Assembly: GCF_000003605.2 (NCBI RefSeq)
Contig: NW_003138326.1
Coordinates: forward strand, 148,724 to 178,535
Direction: 5' to 3'
Source: Saccoglossus kowalevskii
Lineage: Eukaryota; Hemichordata; Enteropneusta; Harrimaniidae
DNA: 29,812 bases
Numbering within the stretch: position 1 is the first letter of the stretch; each line of letters opens with the position of its first letter. The notes beneath the pieces are model-generated. The model saw only the letters and a list, made by a program, of their open reading frames with translations, searched no databases and had not been told where the DNA came from. A program made the translations under genes and the position numbers. Shown piece after piece: positions 10,801 to 22,800 of the stretch.

Positions 10801-13800
10801 GTCAACTATATCAAGATATAACGTTACATCATTTGTCTGAGTTCGCCTCTGAAGGTAAGACTGACATCAATTAATCATTACAGGAACTTGCTGATTAATA
10901 TGGTTCATAATTTATTTACTGCTATTCGACCACATGCAAAGTATGTCAAAAATTAAACCTAAAGTCTCTGTATATAAGTGTTATATAATATTGATGAAAA
11001 AACTGTGCTGATAGGAATAAAAGTTTCAGCGACAATAAAATGAATTATTGGTCAGCAACAGAAGCATGATGCTGTGCTGAAATAAACCAAACCCTTACTG
11101 CAGCGTCTTATGCAAGTGAATTAATTTTCACTGGAATTTAATTTCACTATTTTGAATTCTGAGTTTTAAATTCATTGTTATTTACATATGTTATTGATTA
11201 AATTAAAAATTAAAATCCAGTGAATATTTAATGTGTTTAAAGTACTATATAGTTCTTGGGTTCCATACTCACCTTCCCATGTCTGCTTTCATTCTAGGTT
11301 TGCGAACATTGTGTTTGGCATACCGAGAAATCAGTAAACGGGAATATGAGGTAATTCTATTGTCACATGTAATTTTCCTTCAGTGTCTCTGACTTGCTTT
11401 TTCTTGGTCAGATATTTGTTTCAAAATTTGATTGTTGGCTGTCAAAGCCATATTTGTTCATTTTACCTGAATTGTGTTCTATACTTTTACTGTAAGTGTC
11501 ATCCTGGTTGATATCAAGTCTTATTTTTGGTTGATATAAAAGACCAGTATTATTTTCAAATAATAACATTTTTTTTATGTTAATAAGATGGTAATGAATT
11601 TAATAGGTTACTATCTAATTTACATATTTCTGGGGACATAATATTGATATAAACACACATACTGCTCCAGTGTAATATAAAATGTGGATTTTAACAGTCT
11701 CATATAGGCAAGGCTTAGCTAGTTTCACCATGTTTTTCTGCAGGAATGGAGTGAGGTATATTACAAAGCTAGCACTTCTATACACTTTCGGGATACCAAG
11801 TTAGAGGAGGCTGCAGAGCTGATTGAGAAAGATTTACATCTTGTAGGAGCAACAGCCATTGAGGACAAGTTGCAATGGGTTAGTTTTATAATATTTTCGT
11901 AAAAGTGATCGGTTGAAAATTACTTCTTATCATGAAAAAATGTATTGGTCAATAAAGTAAGCTGTTATTAATGATATTCGAAAATGTATTCTATCACGTG
12001 TTTAATTCACTATATTTGAGACCATAAAACACATCTTTTCATTGCTACATTTGTAATGTTTTTGTCCTTTCAGGGTGTGCCTGAAACCATTGATACTCTG
12101 TCGAGAGCTGATATTAAAATCTGGGTGTTAACAGGAGATAAACAGGAAACCGCCGTCAATATTGGTGAGTATACAGAGTATATGGGTCTCATATTGACAT
12201 ATATCATATATATTCTGCTGTAATTTCGCCCATCCGAAAAATCGCCCTGGACGATTTCGCGGCTGGTTGGCCCTTATTTGGGGTTCAAAATTTCAAAAAA
12301 TGATCATCAAATATTTGTTGGGACATATATTTGCATTGCTTAGTAATGCTGCATTTCGCAATAGTCGATTATTCCTAGTAATTCTTATAATAATGTGCAA
12401 AAATTTGTTGAATTGTTATGAATTGCAAATAAATTTCAACTTATATCATCGTAAGTGAATGAATTCCAGTCGCGCTTTAAATGCTCAATGCTGTAGAAAT
12501 GAATATCCACCATGTTTTGACTTGGAACGATGTTCTTTGACCTGTAAGGTCAAATCGATAATTAACTAATGAAAACGATGGATGATGCCAACTTTTTAAA
12601 TAAAGAAAATAGTTGTTTCCAAAAGATAAACTGAGCATTTGAAGAATAATTTAACATTGTTTACAGTGATAACAGCTCATTGCCGAAATGAAGCTTACCA
12701 ATTCACGCTAGTCGCAATAAACATGATACTCTCGAATAGGCGTCAATGACTATGGTGAAACATTTAGGCATCAGAAAAGATTAAAATAACACCTTAAAAA
12801 AAATGCCAAAAAACTTTAACGGCCCAAGGCAAATTTACAGCAGAATCTGGTACAATGCATGTAAAAAAACACAACTATCGCCCTTTAAATTATTTCACAA
12901 TAATCGATCATTCACGATGTAAATTGGTTGATTTTGCTCTAAATATTTATAAACAAAATTCTGTGTGCTTTGGTATCGCTTACCAGAAATTATTATGTGA
13001 TAAGGCAAGGTTTCAGTTGTTCTGCTATGTTTATAGGATATTCTTGCAAATTACTGCAAGAGGGAATGCCATTGATTATCATAAATGAAGAGACTCTTGA
13101 TGAGACACGTGAGACACTACTCCGTCATGTCAACACATTTGGTGATCAGATTGGTAAAGAAAATTGTGTTGGTCTGATAATAGATGGACGGGTGAGTGAT
13201 CAGTCTAAATTCATATCTTAGGTTTGTCCAAGCATTTTATGTTGAGGATATGCAATCTAGATATTTATGTTTAGTTGTATACGATGGACGGGTGAGTGAT
13301 CAGTCTAAATTCATATCTTAGGTTTGTCCAAGCATTTTATGTTGAGCATATGCAATCTAGATATTTATGTTTAGTTGTATACGATGAAGATCTTGCGTTA
13401 ATTGAACAAATTTCACACCAAATAGAGACATAGAACACTGTGAACACATTGAAAGGTTTGATTGAGTAAGCAGAAATGAATAAAGATTATTACCTTATTG
13501 AAACACACAAAACACATTAAATATATTTTTTGTGAATAAGCAAGGCTACTACTGGAAATACAACCAAAGACAAAACTTGATCAGTTTTTACAGTCTAATT
13601 TATTTGTATATCTCATCGCATATTTTATGTGACTTTGTATTGAGATCTATATCACATAGTAGCATGATGTTATACATCCTCATTTGTAATAATTTGAGGT
13701 GAGAGAAAAAATTACTACAAACCATTGACTTTTCACCGCTAAAAGTGTTCACCATTTCACAGATTTAAACCGTTTCTCTCAACTAAGTTTCACAACTGTC

Positions 13801-16800
13801 TTTGAAATTCCTCGTCTAAATTAAATTGTGAACATTTTCTCTTTTAAAATAAAATTTTTATTATTTGTATGTGTGCATTGAACACACTATAGAGTCAAAT
13901 GTTATTATTTGTATGTGTGCATTGAACACACTATAGAGTCAAATGTTATTATTTGTATGTGTGCATTGAACACACTATAGAGTCAAATGTTATTATTTGT
14001 ATGTGTGCATTGAACACACTATAGAGTCAAATGTTATTATTTGTATGTGTGCATTGAACACACTATAGTGTCAAATGTTATTATTTGTATTGTGCATTGA
14101 ACACACTATAGTGTCAAATGTTATTATTTGTATGTGTGCATTGAACACACTATAGAGTCAAATGTTATTACATTACATTTGTGTTAATTTGCGACTGTCC
14201 AGTATTTTAATGGGATTTATTTTGTTCTTATAGTCTTTAAAGTATGCCCTCTCTTTTGAGCTGAGAAAAGACTTCCTAGATTTGGCTGTGTCATGTAAGG
14301 CTGTAATTTGCTGCAGGTAAGTGACGATGCAAGAAATCATTTGTAATAGGAATTCATAGTTAATTTGATTTCTTCATAAGTAATAGCATTTTGTTGATTT
14401 AATAATAATGACATAAACTATACTGAAATACTGAACAGCATATAATACAGGTCAAAGTATGCAATGTGTAAAGACGAGAATGGCCCTTCAAAAATCGGTG
14501 TGGTTTTCATTTGACATCAATTATGGAACGAATATTTCAACGTCACTGACAAGTCAACCATAAATATTTGTGTTTGTCTAAAGTCTTCATGGATAATTTT
14601 TAGCATCCAGAAATGCTTTGTGATGTCATTTGTAACTGTTGCTCATATTAGCTTCAAGTTCACAGTCACACTTATTTCAAGCGTATAATTTGGTGTGATG
14701 TCTGAAGAACAGCGACCTGCTACAAGTGCATAGTGCATCAAATGATCACTACATGCTGATCATGATTTTTCCTTTATACCTAGGGTGTCACTATGTGCTA
14801 ATATTGATTTTTTTTCACCAACCTAGGGTGTCACCTTTACAGAAGTCAGAAATTGTTGAGATGGTCAAAAAGAGTTGTAATGCCATTACACTTGCCATAG
14901 GAGATGGTGCTAATGATGTTGGCATGATTCAGGTATTAAATTACTTTGACTTATGTATTCATCATTTTACCAGACTCAATGAGTGGTTATCATGCATTGT
15001 CACATGACCATGGTGGACGTCATTGTCACAGAAGTGACATTTATTATGAAATATGACTGACTGACATAGTGTGGTAAACCTCCATATTCATGTTAAACTG
15101 TGTTCAAACAGTGCAATGGTGGTGATACCTTAATTATTGTAACAATACAATAATTTCAGACTGAATAAGAACAGACATTCAAATGTTGCAATGAGACTAA
15201 CTTGGACTGTTATCAACAAAAAGTTTTTTCTAGAAAATATTGATGGAAGGGTAATATTTTTGCCGATGGCAGCCGGCAACCATAACGATAAAGGCTCATT
15301 CACAGTAACTCTTATGTGTAACACTTCATTGGTATAAATTTGTCTGCATAGTTCTGTAAAAATTACAAATGTCTCTGGCACTTGAAGTTGGTTTTGTGAT
15401 AAATAAAAAGATTATCACTTATTCATAGAACCAGCTGATACTTGTGGTGTCATAAGTCATTCTTCTTTAATGCATAGATAATACTATCCCATGATGTCAC
15501 TCATGTCAACGAACATATGATATCAGGTGATACGTGATAATATTATTGCACAGTGGTATGAAAGCATGATTGCTTAATTTAACACATCAACATATCATAG
15601 TGCATCAACCATACTTCAATTCAATAAAAGTATGCCCTCCATGGAAAAAATGGGAGAGACATCGTAAAAGGCCATGTGATGTAACTTCCAGCAAGTTATC
15701 GGTAAAATAAAAACACAAGTCAAATTTGTTTTGAGGTCACACTTTTAATTTTACCAAAAAATAAAAATGTGGGAGCACAGTGCTGGTAATCCTGACAGAA
15801 TGCAGCCATGCTATCTATATCTACTGTTACTGTATTTTATTGCAGTCTGCTCATGTTGGAGTGGGTATTAGTGGTCAAGAAGGACTCCAGGCTTCATGTG
15901 CCTCGGATTACTCTATTGCTCAGTTCCGTTTTCTTATCAAGTTATTGCTGGTACATGGTGTTTGGAGTTATAGTAGACTCAGTAAAGTTATTCTGTATTC
16001 CTTCTATAAGAATATTACATTGTACATCATAGAGGTAAAAACTTTGTTTATTATATGTCCAACACAGAAAACAATAAAATTAAGTTTTCTGTTAAGGCAA
16101 TTCAAGCCTAATTCATATTTTGCACTACTGAGCATGTTACTTCATGTATACACAATGCATTGTGGGAGTCAACCTCCTATTGTATATAATGGAAACATCC
16201 AGAAATCTCACTAAATTATGTAAATTTTTTGATATGTATTCACACAGTTAGAATTTGTATCATAATAACATATGACTTATCATCCCATGTTTCCAAGCAA
16301 AATTTTGAAATATTAATAAATATTCTCACCATAACAACCACTGTAAAAAATACAAATTTTGATCATTTTTCATGACATTTCGGACACTTGAAAAAATGGC
16401 ACAATTTTTATTTTCATTTCGATATTCTGATTGCGTGACCTCGTAATTAATAAAAGCATAGAGAACATATAATCTATAATATTGACTCAAACGTCTCTAA
16501 AAGTTTTCTTGTTCTCAGTTTTGGTGTATTCACAGTCAACATGGTATAGATTATTTTCATTGTATTCAAACATTTTCCGTTGTTTCATCCAATGTGGGAA
16601 CAATATCCTGTAAACACATCAGTTACTCACTGGTTTTTAATTTCGCTATTTACGCTGATAAGTCAAATTCACTAAATTTAATCCATGTTAAATAACATAG
16701 AACTCGTTGTTCTGGCTAAGTCATAAAATCCGGTGAAATTGCTCAAAACTTCAAAATAGAAAAATTAAATGCCAGTGAAAATAGATGGTTTTACAGTAGT

Positions 16801-19800
16801 GTGTCACAGAAAAAGATTATAGTTGTGCAGCCATTTGACGCAGAAGACCCATTCTTTTGAACGCAGCAGACTCATTCGTTTGACGCAGAAGACCAATTCG
16901 TTTGACACATCTTGCATATTGGTGCATTCCTGTACCCCTTTTATAGTGGTCTGCAAAAAACTTTGTGTCATCGTGACATGTTTATAAATTATGTAATGAC
17001 TGTCTGATTAGTGCCTAGATTTATTTAGAGAGCAATTCCTATATCTGCAAATAAAAATGTCACATGAGGCCAATTGATAATGAATTTTCTGCAACTGCAC
17101 AGTACGATTTGCATTGTATTCTTGTATTTCATCACTGGGGAAATAAGGTTTTCTTTAGTTACAATAAAAATAATGTATTTCCCCATAAAGTTACAGCCAC
17201 TGTGATTAAATTTTATGTTGGATGTCCTTCACATTTCTTGATTACTAGAACATATTGGTACAACTCATTTTGATATCTTTCTCTTATTACCTAAAGTACA
17301 TGTCTTTTGGTTTATGTTTCATTTTAAAAGCTTTGTGACATCCAGCATATATTTTATTTACTGTGGCCTGTTTATGTAGATCTCGTTCCATATCCCGTCT
17401 AACCATGCATGTTGCTTTCTTTGTCATGTCTTCTCCATTTTTGACCTATCTAGTTCTGGTTCATATGGGTTAACGGGTTTTCAGCTCAGATATTGTTTGA
17501 TCGTTGGTGTATTGGCTTCTACAATGTGGTAAGTGTCCAAGTACGTGCTGACATGTGCTTGTTTATGTACATTTCACATTTTAATAGACATGTTGTTGTG
17601 TTTGTTTTTGTCACCTTCTCTACTTCTCTAGTTTTGGTTTCAATTTGTTACTGCATTTTCTGGGCAAGCTGTATTTGAGTCGTGGACTATAGCATTTTAT
17701 AACGTGGTAAGATTCTGAACGCTGGTATCGTCGCGATACTCAGTAGTCGCTGTCTTCTCAGCATTGTTATTATATTTGGTTATAGGTCTCGGGATAGTTT
17801 GTTGGTGGTGGTAAATTATAAAATTTTGTTTATATTTTTTTGCAGTGAGTTAATGTTTGGTGCAAGAATAAACCCAATTAATGCATGAACGTTAGGTGTT
17901 GTGATAACAGGACTAAGGTGTACGTGTTAGATGTCGATATAAACAGTATTAATGCATGGGTATGAGGTGTTGGAGTGAACTAGATTAAGGTGTGGATGTG
18001 AAGTGTTGAGATTAACTAGATTAAGGTGTTTGTGTGAAGTGTTGAGATTAACTGGATTAAGGTGTGGGTGTGAAGTGTTGAGATTAACTAGATTAAGGTG
18101 TGGGTGTGAAGTGTTGAGATTAACTAGATTAAGGTGTGGGTGTGAAGTGTTGAGATTAACTGGATTAAGGTGTGGGTGTGAAGTGTTGAGATTAACTGGA
18201 TTAAGGTGTGGGTGTGAAGTGTTGAGATTAACTGGATTAAGGTGTGGGTGTGAAGTGTTGAGATTAACTAGATTAAGGTGTGGATATGAAGTGTTGAGAT
18301 TAACTGGATTAAGGTGTGGGTGTGAAGTGTTGAGATTAACTGGATTAAGGTGTGGATATGAAGTGTTGAGATTAACTAGATTAAGGTGTGGGTGTGAAGT
18401 GTTGAGATTAACTGGATTGAGGTGTGGGTGTGAAGTGTTGAGATTAACTGGATTAAGGTGTGGGTGTGAAGTGTTCAGATTAACTGGATTAAGGTGTGGG
18501 TGTGAAGTATTGAGATTAACTGGATTAAGGTGTGGGTGTGAAGTGTTGAGATTAACTGGATTTAGGTGTGGGTGTGAAGTGTTGGGATTAACTAGATTAA
18601 GGTGTGGGTGTGAAGTGTTGAGATTAACTGGATTAAGGTGTGGATATAAGTGTTGAGATAAACTGTACTAATAAATGTGCATGAAGTGTTGAGATTAAGG
18701 TGTTGGTGTGAGTTGTCTGGATAAACAAGGCGTGGGTAAACCTTTTAAATTCCATACTGCATACTGTATTTTCGCATAAGAAAATAAAAAGCAAAATAGT
18801 GTGATATGTAGGAACAATTACATGTGAGTTTATTTTGTGCATGTAATATAACATTTTGACTCAGGTATTCAAAGATTTAAACCAGTGTTTTTATCTTTTT
18901 CAAGGTTTTGATCATGTCTGACAAATGCTAAACTGCAAAATTTGTTTTTACAATTTGAGGGTGACTTTGTGACCTAAAATGACACTTTTGTCAGAACTAG
19001 AATGTACTCATTCTACCATTTATCGTCTGTACTTTAATTGGTTGTACGCGCACTATATTAAGTTCATTCAAATGCAGTAAACATTTATCATGACACAATA
19101 CCTCTAACTCTGGCTAAGCATGACAAATAATTTTGACAATAATTTTAATGTACTTGCCTCGATATGCACACCTGATTTCAAGCAAAACTCTAAAAACGTT
19201 TTTAATATGTAAACATTGACTGATGTGTGAGCCCCTCATTATATGCAGTTTTGATGACGTTGTCACTCTGAAGATCCAGTTAAACATTCACTGCTACGAT
19301 GAAATGCTAAATTAAAATTGTTAACGATAGAAAGAATTTGTTGATGAAAACTCTGACAGATTATGACTTTTCAATTGTTTATATTTTTTTACCTCAGGGC
19401 ATATTGTTGAATTTATTTTTAATATTGTGCGTTAAATGTGTAGTGTTGATATGATGTTTACTTTTCTCAATATTTGTGTCAACAATTCTTTGAGTTGGTC
19501 TTCATCCATGGAAAGCTTGAAATAAAATCAACTGTTGGAACCCTGATTGAAAAAAACGTTATATACCGGTATAAGCATTTTTATTGCTGAGAATATGATA
19601 AGAATGTATTAATATCATTCACTGTGCATACATGATGAATCATCGCACAAAGTGATTTCAATCCAACACACACACATCTCGTATTTCATTTTGGCAAAGA
19701 TCTTGTTCTGTTGTAAGGTAATCAATAAAACTGCATTTTAGGAATGTCTATCATTGTCAAATAGTGTATAATGCGTACCAAATCATTACATATGAATGCT

Positions 19801-22800
19801 GGTTATGAATTTCGAGCACTTCTGATGACTGTAACGGTTATATTAAATGTTTTTTTTTTCCAAAATGTTAATCAAATGTCTTTGTATAGACCTATTGCTA
19901 TTAGGCAAAGCACAAAATTATAAAGACTGTTCCAAGTTGCATATGTTCATATTGAAGAAACTGAGAATTCTTCTTGTGTCTTTCTTTATGTAAATTTAGC
20001 TTTTATATCTAACCTTACCGGTAATATGAAATAATTAAAATAATCATTTCATGTGTTTCAGTTTTTCACAGCATTACCTCCAATAGTGATAGGTTTATTT
20101 GATAGAAACTGCAGTGAGCATAGTCTTGTTCAGTTTCCACAGCTTTATAAACCTTCTCAGAACTCAGAGTTGTTCAATACAAAGGTAAGCCTGTCAATTG
20201 ATCAATTCACATATCTGTTCATTGTCAAATATAGTCAACTGTCTTGGTGCCTTTACAGTAAGTAGTTGTAGGACACCATGTTGGCAAGGTGACTTGTGAA
20301 TTGGCTTATAAAATTGGATACCCAACAAAACTACAAGCACTACTCTTGAAAATTATGAAATAACACTTTTTCTATCAAAATGGATTTTGTTGCAGGTGTT
20401 TTGGATGTGGACACTTAATGCTTTCTATCATTCAGCGTTATTATTCTGGATTCCACTCGGAGCACTTGTGGTCGACGTTGCATGGGGCAATGGGCAAACA
20501 GGAGACCATTATTTCCTAGGCAACATGGTTTATACGGTGAGTTCAATGTAGTTTGGAGAGGAGTTGTTGATAAACAATGTATCTCTTGATACAAATGTTC
20601 AACTCGACTTGTTTGAATACTCTCAAAGAGATCAATGGTCATTTGCGTGCTAAGGCCAGTCACATCAATGATTATTCATCTTCATTTCTTTTTCATTTTG
20701 TAACAGCAGTATTGAAACACTGCGAGTCGTGTTCAGATCTCACAGGCTTAGCAACCAATGAGAACTTTTTTGTAAGGCACACTCTGATTGGTTTACAAAT
20801 TTAGTCAGAGGAAGTCATACTGAATATTACCTGCATAGATTGTTGGTTAAACTCAAAAGCTATTATAAATACCTCAGATTAAGTCAGATTGGAAATACTT
20901 TGTACATGTTTCTCTCTGATCTACTGCAGCCAGTACTGGCCTTTATAAAACGTAAAATAATTTCAATTTTAATTTCAACCAATTAGATTTCAGACATCTG
21001 ATAAAAAAAGTATACCGATAGTCATGTTAAAAATACCATTGTCTATTTGTTGAGTGTGCAAATGTAATAACACGTACAAAAGCTTTTAATTGTCATTCCA
21101 TGGCTGAATGTATATCTCTCAAGTATCATTGTAGATTGTCTAATTTCATTTTATGCTAAAATGTTATCTTACCCATACAGTATGTAGTGGTAGTGGTCTG
21201 TTTGAAGTCTGGATTGGAAACCGATGCCTGGACTTGGGTAAGTATTTTTGTAAGGCATGAGTGAAGTAATGAGAACATTTATGGCATATGTAAGCAAGAA
21301 AGAACTCCCAATGGTAACTGTATATGGTATATACTTTGATTTAATGTGCCATTTTTACAAGTGTGCACTGTTAGCGATCGAATACTGCTTAATTATACAT
21401 TCACTAAAATCAGTGAAACCCATTCCCATCACTAATTATGCAAATGAGTTAATTAATATTCCAATTATTTTCACCAGTGTTCTCACCTTGCTATCTGGGG
21501 TAGTATTCTCTTGTGGATTTTCTTCTTTGGTGTGTATTCAGCACTGTGGCCAACGGTGCCTATATCAGCGGAGATGTCTGGTCAGGTAAATTGCATTTCT
21601 GTTATGATTTGAATGCATGTTCCTTGTATGCTATTTTGTGACCCAAGGGTTCAATGGAGACATTACAGAGATTTTATTCCCTACTGTGCATAATATGTTT
21701 ACATCAAAATGAAAGCTTACAGTTGAAAAAGGTTTCTATGCTCGCTTAAAATAAAGCAATTATTGTATACCCCATGTGAGACACCATTTTGAATTGTAAA
21801 ATTTTAATGTAATTCTTGTTTCAACTAATATTTATTTATTAAAGCTGTATGTTTGCCAATTTATTTATGTAATCTTAATCCAAAATTACCTTCCCTGTAT
21901 AAAATGAGTAATGACATTTTGATTGACTTTAACAATCAAAGAGTTTATACTATGTATCTTTTGGCTAATAACTTGCAAATTGCTGGGCAATGAACATAAT
22001 AAATTTAAAAAATGGGTAATTAAAAAAATACGGTAAATGCCATTTATGAACTCTTCAATGATTCAAAGAAGAAATGCGTTATTGTATGTATTTTAGTCAA
22101 TGTTGTCAAACAAAAATGAACATGAAGAATATTGATTATTGACACCATTTTTAGGCTGATACTATTGCAATATTTTATATTTTGATTTGTCTTAATGGTT
22201 TATTTTCACTGAGTACCTTTGATTGCAGGCACATGCAGTGTTTTCATCAGGTATCTTCTGGATATTATTAATTTTGATGCCCGTCTTGGTCTTAATGAGA
22301 GACATTGTATGGAAGGTGTAAGTATTTCAAAACAGAATAGTGTTCTTTCTGGACATAGGAAAGTATGTAATTGTATACAAACATGCAAATGTACTTGTAA
22401 TCAACCAAATATTAAACACTTGAATTATTTTGATAGCAGAGCTAATATAGACATTTTTTCTTGGATTCCATTTTTTTAAATGAGCAAGTGAGGTCTCATT
22501 GGTAAACACATTTGCAATCTTGACTTGCCAAGTTTACATACTTGTGGCATATTTAAAAAATAACACCACTTCTGTTATCATGTAAATTTATGTAACTGTT
22601 CACTCACTATACTGTTTATTGGAAGCGTACAAAATTAGAGTCAATGAATTAGTGTGCATTGGGTGTACTTAATATAGTATTAAGAAAATTGGTCAATAAT
22701 CAGATCTGAAGTTACAGAGTTCACAAGTTATACTGATCAAAAGCTGACATGTATATTGTGCCATTTATTGATTCAAGTTATTTATTGTCTTCACTACATT

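Noticed and set aside
15130-15381. Minus-strand open frame of 83 codons in intron 22
   Set aside because: No recognisable domain, AT-rich, typical of chance open frames in this window.
17310-17375. Possible third copy of exon 24 (frame beginning FWFMFHF)
   Set aside because: No AG directly before TTTTGG and no donor at the expected place; similarity is limited to a few Phe/Trp codons in T-rich DNA.
18003-18656. 217-codon open frame made of a 12-residue repeat
   Set aside because: It is entirely the 36-bp minisatellite, lies in an intron, and stays open only because 36 is divisible by three.
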